DNA of 6,461 bases, taken from contig CAINDZ010000250.1 in NCBI GenBank assembly GCA_903847545.1, positions 1 through 6,461 of the forward strand, given 5' to 3'. How positions within the stretch are numbered: position 1 is the first letter of the stretch; every line of letters starts with the position of its first letter. This document shows positions 1 to 6,124 of this stretch, in pieces. Made by a program: the position numbers and the translations under genes. The notes under the pieces were generated by a model. That model searched no databases and was not told where the DNA came from. It saw only the letters and a program-made list of their open reading frames with translations. This DNA is from an uncultured bacterium. Its GTDB lineage: Bacteria > Krumholzibacteriota > Krumholzibacteriia > LZORAL124-64-63.

Positions 1-178
1 GGCGGCGACGCCGGCGGCCGCGGGCTGGCTCCTGGCCGCGATCGCCGTATGGGCCGGCTTCTACGTGGCCGGGTTCACCGAGTGGTATTTCGGGGATGCC
101 GAGTCGATGTTGATCTACCTGGCGATCCTCGGCGCCGCGCTCGGCGTCCGGCCGCAGGCGCCGGGCGCTCAGGCCTGA
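1..178 (+). CDS. O-antigen ligase/polymerase-like membrane protein, C-terminal end (partial)
   Basis: Only the last 58 codons are present; the frame is open from base 2 and stops with TGA at 176-178. The peptide has a hydrophobic segment (about residues 8-23), then GFTEWYFGDAESM, then a second hydrophobic segment and a short polar Ala/Pro/Gln-rich tail. A Gly-x-x-Glu-x-x-Phe-Gly-Asp-x-Glu pattern between the last two membrane helices is characteristic of the C-terminus of the Wzy/WaaL/PglL superfamily (O-antigen ligase-like), inner-membrane proteins that polymerise undecaprenyl-linked glycans or transfer them to lipid A or protein. The neighbouring glycan genes agree with this. The fragment cannot tell polymerase, ligase and protein O-oligosaccharyltransferase apart. 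It converges on the - strand glycosyltransferase and overlaps it by 10 bases. Confidence 0.68.
   Translation, partial: AATPAAAGWLLAAIAVWAGFYVAGFTEWYFGDAESMLIYLAILGAALGVRPQAPGAQA
169..178. repeat. Perfect 10-bp palindrome holding both convergent stop codons
   Basis: TCAGGCCTGA is its own reverse complement. Its right end gives the TGA stop of the + strand membrane protein (176-178), and its left end gives the TGA stop of the - strand glycosyltransferase (169-171). Both proteins therefore end in Gln-Ala. There is no loop and no T-tract, so it is not a convincing terminator. It is a compact tail-to-tail overlap. Confidence 0.9.
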
Positions 179-1341
179 AGCAGCCGCTGGTATTCCCCGT
201 ACAGCGCCGCCCACATCGCCTCGGGACGGAAATCCGCCAGGATGCGTTCGCGCCCGGCCCGCCCGTGCCGCGCCCGCAGGTCGGGTTCGTCGACGTAGCG
301 ACGCAGCGCGCGCGCAAGGGCCGCCGCGTCGCGGGCGGGCACCAGCATCCCGGTCACGCCGTCGACCACGGCGTCGATGCAGCCGGGGACCGCGCTCGCG
401 ACCACCGGCAGCGCCATCGCCGAGGCTTCCATCGGCACTAGCGGGAATCCTTCGCGGTAGGTCGGCAGGGCCAGGATGTCCATCGCGGCGTAGCAGGCCG
501 GCATGTCGAGCACCTCGCCGGTCAGGTGCACGCGCGGCGCCGCGCGCAGGTAGGCCAGGTCGTCGGCCGCCACCGGGTCGCCGTCCTCGACCGGGCCGCA
601 GACCAGCAGGTGCAGCGCCGGGTTCGCCGCGGACAGTTCCTTCCACGCCGCCGCCAGTTCGCCCACCCCCTTGTCCCTCACGAGCCGCCCGACGAAGCCC
701 ACCACGACCGCCTCCGGCGGTATCCCCTGCGCCGCGCGGATGGCCGCGCGCTCCGCGGGCGGATAGCGCGCGGGATCGAAGGCGCCCGCGGCGTCGATGC
801 CGTTGATGGTCCCGTTGCCGGGCACCAGGATGCGGTCCGCGCGGCAGACGCCTTCCTGGTCCGCGACCGCCGCGACCGAGCGGCTGACGCACAGGACACG
901 CGTGGCCAGGCGGCACGACAGCCGTTCGACCGCACACAGCAGCGACCGGCGGCGCCCCGTGGCCGTCAGGAAGGGAAACCCGTGGATGTGGTAGATGCGC
1001 ACGGGAGTCCGGACCAGCCACGCGCCCAGCATGCCGACGAGGCCGCCCTTCGGCGTGTGCGCGTGGACGATGTCCGGCCGCAGGCGCGCCAGCAGGCGGC
1101 ACATGCGCAGCAGGGACACGAGGTCCGCCGGCGGGCTGATGCGGCGGGCCATGGGCAGCGCGTGCACCGGCACCTGTTCACGCTCGGCGAACAGGCGCAG
1201 GAAGCGGCCCGGCGACGCCACGGCCTCCACGACCATGCCGCGGTCGACCATGTAGCGGACCTGCCCACCGAAGAAGGCCCACAGCGAGTCGGGCACGGTC
1301 GTCACGTGGAGCAGCCTCGGATGCGCGGGATCTCGGGCCAT
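169..1341 (-). CDS. Glycosyltransferase family 4 (PglA/CapM-like)
   Basis: This 390-residue GT-B enzyme is predicted to add a sugar from a nucleotide-sugar donor to the undecaprenyl-diphosphate-linked first sugar on the cytoplasmic face of the membrane. The N-terminal acceptor domain starts LLHVTTVPDSLWAFF. It carries HAHTPKGGLVGML (94-105), RIYHIHGFPF (115-124) and CVSRS (151-155), typical of the GT4 branch containing CapM and PglA. The C-terminal donor domain has GFVGRLVRDKG (215-225) with the donor-binding Arg and Lys, and the EX7E motif at Glu297/Glu305. Length is normal for the family. The ATG at 1341 has GGAAGG (1354-1359) 12 bases upstream and follows the dehydratase stop by 29 bases, so the two are probably co-transcribed. 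Much of the same frame stays open upstream of the ATG, but that part is a shadow of the dehydratase. Donor and linkage cannot be read from sequence; a PglA-like role is inferred from context. Confidence 0.9.
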   Translation of the reverse strand: MARDPAHPRLLHVTTVPDSLWAFFGGQVRYMVDRGMVVEAVASPGRFLRLFAEREQVPVHALPMARRISPPADLVSLLRMCRLLARLRPDIVHAHTPKGGLVGMLGAWLVRTPVRIYHIHGFPFLTATGRRRSLLCAVERLSCRLATRVLCVSRSVAAVADQEGVCRADRILVPGNGTINGIDAAGAFDPARYPPAERAAIRAAQGIPPEAVVVGFVGRLVRDKGVGELAAAWKELSAANPALHLLVCGPVEDGDPVAADDLAYLRAAPRVHLTGEVLDMPACYAAMDILALPTYREGFPLVPMEASAMALPVVASAVPGCIDAVVDGVTGMLVPARDAAALARALRRYVDEPDLRARHGRAGRERILADFRPEAMWAALYGEYQRLLQA

Positions 1342-1370
1342 GCCTGGTCGTTGCCTTCCGCCGCGTGCGA

Positions 1371-3356
1371 TCAACCCGGCGGCAGCTGCGCCGCGTCGCC
1401 GGTCTGGCCCTGGAAGTCCGGCACCAGCCCCAGCAGCTCGCACCACAGTTCCGCCCGGTCGCCGAGGCGGGCCGCCGCGATCAGCCGCACCGCCGCCGCC
1501 TCGACGGCCACGGCATCGATCGGCTGCCGGCGCGCGGCCAGGATCCCGGGGTTGGTCGTGGGCTGCGGCTCCTCGCCCTCGCTCCAGAGCTCCTCGTACA
1601 TCTTCTCGCCGGGCCGCAGCCCGACATACTTGATGGCGATGTCCACGTCGGGCGTGAGCCCGGACAGGCGGATCATCTGCCGCGCCAGGTCCGCGATCTT
1701 CACCGGCTTGCCCATGTCGAGGATGAAGACGTCGCCGCCCGTGCCCATGGCCGCGGCGAAGAGCACCAGCTGCACGGCCTCGGCGATGGTCATGAAGAAG
1801 CGTTCCATCGTCGCGTCGGTCACCGTCACCGGCCCGCCGGCGGCGATCTGCTTGTTGAACATCTCGACGACGCTGCCGGCCGAGCCCAGCACGTTGCCGA
1901 AGCGGATGATCATGAAGCGCGTCCCGGAGCCGGCCGCCCCGTTGCGCGCCAGGATCAGCTTCTCGGCGATCTGCTTGCTGGCGCCCATCACGTTGGTGGG
2001 CTTGACCGCCTTGTCGGTGGAGATCATGACGAAGCGCCCGACACCGTGCCTGAGCGCCATGTCCGCCAGCTGGCGCGAGCCCAGCACGTTGTTGAGCACC
2101 GCCTCCTCCGGGTGGAACTGGAGGATGGGCACGTGCTTGTAGGCGGCGGCGTGGAACACGATCTCCGGGCGCGCGTCCGTGAAGAACCGCTCGAGGCGCA
2201 CCTCGTCGCGGATGTCGCCGAGCATGAACTCCAGCCGGCCGCGCGCGCCGCCGTCGCGCAGCTCGCGCTCGATCCGGAACAGCCCGTTCTCGTCCTTGTC
2301 CAGGCAGGCCAGGTACGCGGCGCCGGCGGCCACCACCTGGCGGCAGAGCTCCGAGCCGATGCTCCCGGCGGCGCCCGTCACCAGCACGCGCCGGCCCTGG
2401 ACCAGCCCGGCCAGGATCTGCTGGTCGCCGGCGATCGGCCGGCGGCTGAGCAGGCTGGTGGTCGAGAAGTCCTCCACCCGCCGCACGCCCGGCTTCTCGC
2501 TCTCCATGATCTCCCAGAAACTGGGCACCGACTTGAGCGGCAGGCCCGTCTCCTGGCATCGGGAGACGATGCGGTACATCTGGGAGGTCGTGGCCGACGG
2601 GATGGCGAGCACCAGCACCTCGGCCCGCACCATGTGGGCGACCACGTCGACCTCGTCGATCGTGCCGACGACGGGAACGCCGCGGATGCGCATCCCCCGC
2701 GCCTGCGCGTTGTCGTCGACGATGGCCACGGGCTTGAACCCGCCCAAGCGCGGCGACTGCATCGCCTCGATGGTTAGCGCCCCGGCGTTGCCGGCGCCGA
2801 TGATCACGGCGCGCCGCCGCGGCTGCCGGTTGCCCAGCCGGTCGGAAGGCCCCCCGACCAGGCGGTAGGCGAAGCGACCGCCGGAGACCAGCCCGAGGCA
2901 GAGCACCATGTCGATGGCCAGCGTCGACAGCGGGAAGCCGCCGGGCCGCCGCCAGAACACCCACAGGGCGATGATGATGAGCGCGCTGCTGGACAGGACG
3001 CTGAGCACCAGGGGCGGCAGGTCCTCGATCGAGGCGAAGCGCCACGACTGCCGGTGCACGCCGGTCAGCCAGAAGAAGAGCATCCGCACGGGCACCGTTA
3101 CCACGAGCATCGCCAGCCACCATGCCTGCCAGTGCGCGAACGCCGAAGCGATGACATGGTCCAGCACGAGGAAGCGCAGCAGGAACGACGCGGTGACCGA
3201 GATGGCCGACAGCACGCCGAAGAACAGCAGGGTGAACAGCAACCGGTGTTCGCGCACGAAGGAGGTGAGACGGCCCTCGTCGCGCAGGAGCGGCGAGCCG
3301 AGCTCCCGCAGCTTGCGCCGAAGGACGTCTTCCCCGGGAGCGTCAGCGTTCAGCAT
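1371..3356 (-). CDS. Membrane-bound nucleotide-sugar 4,6-dehydratase (PglF/WbpM/CapD family)
   Basis: This 661-residue enzyme most likely converts UDP-GlcNAc to UDP-2-acetamido-2,6-dideoxy-4-hexulose. About four transmembrane helices (roughly 37-59, 78-98, 114-133, 141-165) precede a first Rossmann-like domain with GAGNAG (187-192). The catalytic SDR domain follows, with its NAD-binding TGAAGSIGSE (327-336). As in PglF and WbpM, the usual SDR YxxxK is replaced by MxxxK (Met457, Lys461), and the Thr-Asp-Lys proposed for catalysis is present (447-449). Further family signatures are HAAAYKHVP (402-410), FGNVLGS (486-492) and LRPGEKMYEEL (580-590). Length matches WbpM rather than the short soluble FlaA1. 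The ATG at 3356 was chosen because it lies 34 bases after the aminotransferase stop and gives a family-like N-terminus. A weak GAGAGAGGG lies 12 bases upstream. Longer starts reach into the aminotransferase. The substrate is inferred from the family. Confidence 0.93.
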   Translation of the reverse strand: MLNADAPGEDVLRRKLRELGSPLLRDEGRLTSFVREHRLLFTLLFFGVLSAISVTASFLLRFLVLDHVIASAFAHWQAWWLAMLVVTVPVRMLFFWLTGVHRQSWRFASIEDLPPLVLSVLSSSALIIIALWVFWRRPGGFPLSTLAIDMVLCLGLVSGGRFAYRLVGGPSDRLGNRQPRRRAVIIGAGNAGALTIEAMQSPRLGGFKPVAIVDDNAQARGMRIRGVPVVGTIDEVDVVAHMVRAEVLVLAIPSATTSQMYRIVSRCQETGLPLKSVPSFWEIMESEKPGVRRVEDFSTTSLLSRRPIAGDQQILAGLVQGRRVLVTGAAGSIGSELCRQVVAAGAAYLACLDKDENGLFRIERELRDGGARGRLEFMLGDIRDEVRLERFFTDARPEIVFHAAAYKHVPILQFHPEEAVLNNVLGSRQLADMALRHGVGRFVMISTDKAVKPTNVMGASKQIAEKLILARNGAAGSGTRFMIIRFGNVLGSAGSVVEMFNKQIAAGGPVTVTDATMERFFMTIAEAVQLVLFAAAMGTGGDVFILDMGKPVKIADLARQMIRLSGLTPDVDIAIKYVGLRPGEKMYEELWSEGEEPQPTTNPGILAARRQPIDAVAVEAAAVRLIAAARLGDRAELWCELLGLVPDFQGQTGDAAQLPPG

Positions 3357-3390
3357 GGAAGCGGATCGCCCTCTCTCATGGGCGGCGGTC

Positions 3391-4620
3391 TCAGCGGACC
3401 GCCGCGGCCAGGACCTTCCGCACCGCGACAACGGTGTCGTTCATCTCGTCCGGGCCGAGCGTCGGGTGCACCATGAACATCAGGCTCGTCTCGCCCAGCC
3501 GGGCGGCCACCGGGAAGCGCTCGGCGGGCTCCATGCCCGTGCCGGCGAAGGCCTTCTCCCGGTAGATCTCGGGGCACGACCCCATCCAGCACGGCACACC
3601 TTCGCGGTTGATGGCGTGCTTGACCCGGTCGCGGTCCCAGCCGTCGCGCAGCTGCTCGGGGCGCACGAACCCGTAGAACTTGTACCAGGCGTGTTCGACG
3701 TGTCCCGGCGGCGTGGGCAGTCGCAGGCCGGGCGTGCCGCTCAGCGCGACCAGCAGGGCAATGGCGTTCTCGGTGCGCCGGCCGTGCCAGCGCTCGAGGA
3801 TGTCCAGCTGGCGCAGGCCCAGCACGGCCTGCATCTCGGTCAGGCGCCCGTTCGTGCCGAAGCTCTCGTGCAGCCACTTGAAGCCCGGCTGCTCGGCGGT
3901 CTCGACGATGGCGCGCCGGCTCTTGCCGTGTTCCTTCAGCGACCACGCCTGGTCGAACAGGTCGTCATCGTTGGTCACCAGCATGCCGCCCTCGCCGCCG
4001 GTTGTCATGATCTTGTCCTGGCAGAACGAGAACACGCCGACATGGCCGATGCTGCCGACCGGCTTGCCGCGGTACAGCGCCGCGTGGGCCTGGGCGCAAT
4101 CCTCGATGACCTTCAGGCCGTGCGCGGCGGCCAGCGCCATGATCTCGTCCATTTCGCACGGCCAGCCGGCCAGGTGCACGACGATGATGGCGCGGGTCCG
4201 CGGCGTGACCTGCGGGGCGATGGTCTCGGCGGTCACGTTCTGCGAGTCTTCGTCGACATCGGCGAACACGGCGCGCGCGCCGCGCAGCACCGGGGCCGCC
4301 GCCGACGCCATGAACGAGCGGGAGGTGACGATGACCTCGTCGCCGGCCCCCACGCCCAGGACCTGCAGCGCCAGCTCCAGCGCCACGGTCCCGTTCGACA
4401 AGGCGATGGCGTGCCGCGTGGCGCAGTGGCGCGCGAAGGCGGCCTCGAAGGCGCGGCAGTTCTCGCCTGTCCAGTAGTTGATGCGTCCGGAGCGCAGCAC
4501 CTGGCCGACGGCCTCGATGTCCGCTTCGTCGAAGTGAGGCCACATCGGCAGCGGTGTCGAACGCACGGGAGTTCCGCCGTCGACTGCCAGGGCCACCGGT
4601 TGCATTGCCGCCCGTTCCAT
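3391..4620 (-). CDS. DegT/DnrJ/EryC1/StrS-family PLP aminotransferase (sugar 4-aminotransferase, PglE-like role)
   Basis: This 409-residue fold-type I PLP enzyme is predicted to transfer an amino group, usually from glutamate, to the 4-keto sugar made by the adjacent dehydratase, giving the UDP-4-amino-4,6-dideoxy sugar. SNGTVALELAL (75-85) is the PLP phosphate-binding region. IEDCAQAHAA (172-181) carries the Asp that contacts the PLP ring nitrogen. SFCQDKIMTTGGEGG (198-212) has the Schiff-base lysine at Lys203. ESFGTNGRLTEMQAVLG (252-268) and the HPTLGPDEM region near the end complete the family pattern. The ATG at 4620 has GGGGAGA (4631-4637) 10 bases upstream and a promoter-like element at 4654-4682. 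A second ATG at 4605 (residue 6) is a possible alternative. A longer frame from 4758 would overlap the upstream gene and adds no family sequence. Which 4-keto sugar is used is inferred from context. Confidence 0.92.
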   Translation of the reverse strand: MERAAMQPVALAVDGGTPVRSTPLPMWPHFDEADIEAVGQVLRSGRINYWTGENCRAFEAAFARHCATRHAIALSNGTVALELALQVLGVGAGDEVIVTSRSFMASAAAPVLRGARAVFADVDEDSQNVTAETIAPQVTPRTRAIIVVHLAGWPCEMDEIMALAAAHGLKVIEDCAQAHAALYRGKPVGSIGHVGVFSFCQDKIMTTGGEGGMLVTNDDDLFDQAWSLKEHGKSRRAIVETAEQPGFKWLHESFGTNGRLTEMQAVLGLRQLDILERWHGRRTENAIALLVALSGTPGLRLPTPPGHVEHAWYKFYGFVRPEQLRDGWDRDRVKHAINREGVPCWMGSCPEIYREKAFAGTGMEPAERFPVAARLGETSLMFMVHPTLGPDEMNDTVVAVRKVLAAAVR

Positions 4621-4630
4621 GTTCGCGCCG

Positions 4631-4637
4631 TCTCCCC
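4631..4637 (-). promoter_or_regulatory. Shine-Dalgarno of the aminotransferase gene
   Basis: GGGGAGA on the - strand lies 10 bases before the ATG at 4620. It supports that start over the much longer frame beginning at 4758, although the ATG at 4605 cannot be fully excluded. Confidence 0.55.
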
Positions 4638-4653
4638 GTGTGTTGGAGGCGGC

Positions 4654-4682
4654 AGTATAGCCCACCCCCGACCCGCTGTCTT
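4654..4682 (-). promoter_or_regulatory. Candidate sigma-70-type promoter for aminotransferase-dehydratase-GT4 genes
   Basis: On the - strand an AAGACA -35 box (4682-4677, four of six consensus bases) is followed by a 17-base spacer and a TATACT -10 box (4659-4654, five of six). TATACT stands out in otherwise very GC-rich DNA. The predicted start near 4647 would leave a leader of about 26 bases holding the Shine-Dalgarno. It lies in the 100-bp gap after the phosphoglycosyl transferase gene. This is seen by inspection only, with no experimental support. Confidence 0.5.
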
Positions 4683-4695
4683 GCCCTTGTTGCCC

Positions 4696-4719
4696 GGCAG
4701 GGCCGTGCGGGGCCCCGCC
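4696..4719 (-). terminator. GC-rich hairpin just after the phosphoglycosyl transferase stop (possible terminator without T-tract)
   Basis: On the - strand GGCGGGGCC (4719-4711) pairs with GGCCCTGCC (4704-4696): nine base pairs including one G-U, around a six-base loop. It begins one base after the TGA at 4723-4721. An overlapping perfect 12-bp palindrome (4707-4718) offers an alternative fold. No run of T follows, so a canonical intrinsic terminator is not shown. It could act as an attenuator or an mRNA 3'-end stabiliser. Confidence 0.35.
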
Positions 4720-4720
4720 C

Positions 4721-5326
4721 TCAGTGCTGCGACGCACCATGTTCTCCCCGGAATGCATCCATGGTGGCTCGCCCGTCCTGGCTGATGCCTTCCGCCTTCA
4801 GGACCTTGCCCACGGTCCGGCAGAGGATCCGGAAGTCGAGCCGGAGGCTGCGGTGCTCCACGTACCACACGTCCATCTCCAGCCGCGAAGCCCAGTCCAG
4901 TTCGTTGCGGCCGCGGACCTGGCTCCAGCCGGTGATGCCCGGCCGGACCTCGTGCCGCCGGGCCTGGCGCGCGCTGTACAGCGGCAGGTATTCCACCAGC
5001 AGGGGCCGCGGGCCCACCAGGCTCATCTCGCCCTTCACGACGTTCCACAACTCTGGCAGCTCATCAAGGCTGGTCGAGCGCAGCCAACGCCCGAAGCCCG
5101 TCAGGCGTTCCGCGTCGGGCAACAGGCCGCCGTCGGGGCCGCGCGCCGAGGTCATCGTGCGGAACTTGACGAGGCGGAACGTGCGCCCCCGGTAGCCCGG
5201 TCGCGGCTGCACGAAGAGCACGGGGCTCCCCAGTTTCACGCGCACCAGCAGCGCCAGCACCGCCAGGGGCAGCGCCAGCACCACCAGCCCCAGCAACGAG
5301 GCCGTGAAATCGCAAACCCGCTTCAG
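4721..5326 (-). CDS. pglC: PglC-like polyprenol phosphate phosphoglycosyl transferase (CTG start)
   Basis: This 201-residue monotopic phosphoglycosyl transferase is predicted to move a phospho-sugar from a UDP-sugar (probably UDP-diacetylbacillosamine) to undecaprenyl phosphate on the inner face of the inner membrane, starting glycan assembly. It is the minimal small form, almost the size of Campylobacter PglC. An N-terminal hydrophobic re-entrant helix (about 9-28, with Pro20) is followed by KLGSPVLFVQPRPG (31-44), FRLVKFRTM (50-58), and the catalytic Asp88-Glu89 in STSLDELPELWNV (84-96). MSLVGPRPL (101-109), RPGITGWSQVRGRNELDW (128-145) and DVWYVEHRSL (152-161) complete the family pattern. 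The only sensible start is CTG at 5326, with GGGAGG eight bases upstream; it supplies the family-typical MKRVCDF beginning. No in-frame ATG, GTG or TTG lies further upstream between 5327 and 5425. The TTG at 5296 would cut into the membrane helix and has no Shine-Dalgarno. Confidence 0.93.
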   Translation of the reverse strand: MKRVCDFTASLLGLVVLALPLAVLALLVRVKLGSPVLFVQPRPGYRGRTFRLVKFRTMTSARGPDGGLLPDAERLTGFGRWLRSTSLDELPELWNVVKGEMSLVGPRPLLVEYLPLYSARQARRHEVRPGITGWSQVRGRNELDWASRLEMDVWYVEHRSLRLDFRILCRTVGKVLKAEGISQDGRATMDAFRGEHGASQH

Positions 5327-5334
5327 CGTCCCTG

Positions 5335-5340
5335 CCTCCC
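5335..5340 (-). promoter_or_regulatory. Shine-Dalgarno that decides the CTG start
   Basis: GGGAGG on the - strand sits eight bases before the CTG at 5326. No comparable purine-rich site precedes the TTG at 5296. The spacing equals that of the divergent acetyltransferase gene, which supports initiation at CTG. Confidence 0.75.
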
Positions 5341-5376
5341 GTGCCCGGCCCAGGCCGGAATCCCTTGCACCCCCCA

Positions 5377-5399
5377 GAGGGCTGCCATAATGTGCCCTC
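5377..5399. repeat. 23-bp interrupted inverted repeat (possible operator)
   Basis: GAGGGC (5377-5382) and GCCCTC (5394-5399) are exact reverse complements separated by 11 bases that contain CATAATG. The repeat brackets the -10-like element in the divergent gap, as an operator might. A hairpin or chance symmetry in GC-rich DNA is also possible. Confidence 0.4.
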
Positions 5400-5433
5400 G
5401 CAGCCCCGGATTGACAAGCACGCTCGCCGCGTC

Positions 5434-5439
5434 AGGAGG
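5434..5439 (+). promoter_or_regulatory. Shine-Dalgarno of the acetyltransferase gene
   Basis: AGGAGG, a perfect anti-16S core, lies eight bases before the ATG at 5448. It favours that start over the in-frame ATG at 5463. Confidence 0.8.
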
Positions 5440-5447
5440 CCAGGCGG

Positions 5448-6116
5448 ATGCCGCACAAGAGAATGGTCATCGTGGGCGCGGGCGGTTTCGCCCGCGAGGT
5501 GCGCTGGCTGGCGCAGGAGGTCACGGCCGCCCGCAGCCCGGCCGAAGGCTATGATTTCGTGGGATATGTGGTCAGCGACCCCGCCCAGGCCGGCCCGCAC
5601 GACAGCCCGCGGGAGACGCTCGGCGACCTGGGCTGGCTGGCGGCGCACCCCGACGCCTGGGATGTCCTGGCCCTGGGCATCGGCAACGCCGCGCCCCGCC
5701 TGAAGGTGGCGGGCGAACTGGAACAGGCCTGGGGTCCCGAATGCTGGCCCGCCCTGGTGCACCCCTCCGTGAAGCTGGATGCGCAGAGCTGCCGCCTCGG
5801 CCACGGCGTGCTGCTGTGCGCCGGCGTCATCGGCACGGTGAACCTGGTGTTCGAACCGTTCGCGATGGTGAACCTGGCGGTGACGATCGGGCACGAGTCG
5901 GTGATCGGGCGGGCGGCCTGCCTGAATCCCACGGTGAACATCTCCGGCGGGGTCACGATCGGCGCCGGGACGCTGGTCGGCACCGGCGCACAGGTGCTGC
6001 AGTACGTGGAAGTCGGCCCGGGTGCGACGGTCGGGGCCGGCGCGGTGGTCGCCAAGCCCGTGCCTGCCGGGGTCACCGTCGTAGGCGTGCCGGCCAAGCC
6101 GCTGGTGCGGCCGTAG
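5448..6116 (+). CDS. pglD: PglD/NeuD-family sugar N-acetyltransferase
   Basis: This 222-residue enzyme is predicted to acetylate the 4-amino group of the UDP-amino-sugar from the aminotransferase, using acetyl-CoA, to finish UDP-N,N'-diacetylbacillosamine or a similar sugar. The N-terminal Rossmann-like domain begins MVIVGAGGFAREV (6-18), the typical PglD nucleotide-sugar-binding start, and GIGNAAPR (77-84) closes that region. The C-terminal half is a left-handed beta-helix of hexapeptide repeats (about 104-208). Its IGHE segment has His149-Glu150, aligning with the catalytic His-Glu pair of PglD. GVPAKPLVRP at the end is the classic hexapeptide-transferase tail. Length is close to PglD. It is divergent from the rest of the pathway, and its stop lies eight bases from the stop of the convergent gene to its right. 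Related NeuD-type O-acetyltransferases share this architecture; the N-acetyl role rests on the neighbouring dehydratase, aminotransferase and phosphoglycosyl transferase. Confidence 0.9.
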   Translation: MPHKRMVIVGAGGFAREVRWLAQEVTAARSPAEGYDFVGYVVSDPAQAGPHDSPRETLGDLGWLAAHPDAWDVLALGIGNAAPRLKVAGELEQAWGPECWPALVHPSVKLDAQSCRLGHGVLLCAGVIGTVNLVFEPFAMVNLAVTIGHESVIGRAACLNPTVNISGGVTIGAGTLVGTGAQVLQYVEVGPGATVGAGAVVAKPVPAGVTVVGVPAKPLVRP

Positions 6117-6124
6117 GGCCGGGA

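Larger units (their letters stand above)
5327..5447. promoter_or_regulatory. Divergent intergenic region between phosphoglycosyl transferase and acetyltransferase genes
   Basis: This 121-bp gap must hold the 5' signals of both divergent genes. TTGTCA (5417-5412) and CATTAT (5392-5387), spaced 19, form a weak - strand promoter candidate. On the + strand CATAAT (5386-5391) resembles a -10 box but lacks a good -35, and TTGACA (5411-5416) has no -10 at the right distance. The ATAAT core is the main AT-rich island in the gap. The assignment of these boxes to real promoters is uncertain. Confidence 0.4.

Noticed and set aside
526..2777. Long + strand open frames (526-2142 and 1365-2777) antisense to the glycosyltransferase and dehydratase.
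   Set aside because: The translations are biased (His/Arg/Gln/Ala-rich) with no domain, and lie opposite genes with clear motifs. Long antisense frames are expected in GC-rich coding DNA.
1342..3123. Upstream extension of the glycosyltransferase frame, giving one 984-codon - strand reading frame with the 169-1341 gene.
   Set aside because: The upstream residues are Arg/Gly/Ala-rich and family-less, and are an out-of-frame shadow of the dehydratase. Recognisable GT4 sequence begins only after the ATG at 1341.
4621..4758. N-terminal extension of the aminotransferase from an ATG at 4758.
   Set aside because: It would overlap the end of the phosphoglycosyl transferase, adds 46 residues with no family similarity, and would start upstream of the promoter-like element and Shine-Dalgarno.
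2908..4785. A 625-codon + strand frame spanning the dehydratase 5' end and the aminotransferase.
   Set aside because: It crosses two real - strand genes and the intergenic gap, has no recognisable domain, and is explained by codon bias on the opposite strand.
5411..5416. Perfect TTGACA -35 box on the + strand before the acetyltransferase gene.
   Set aside because: At 16-18 bases downstream there is only the Shine-Dalgarno region and no -10-like hexamer, so it is probably chance on that strand. Its complement may serve the - strand.
4724..6097. Shadow frames across the phosphoglycosyl transferase and acetyltransferase (4724-5554 +, 5064-5894 -, 5549-6097 -).
   Set aside because: They lie opposite or out of frame with two genes with unmistakable catalytic motifs and show only low-complexity translations.
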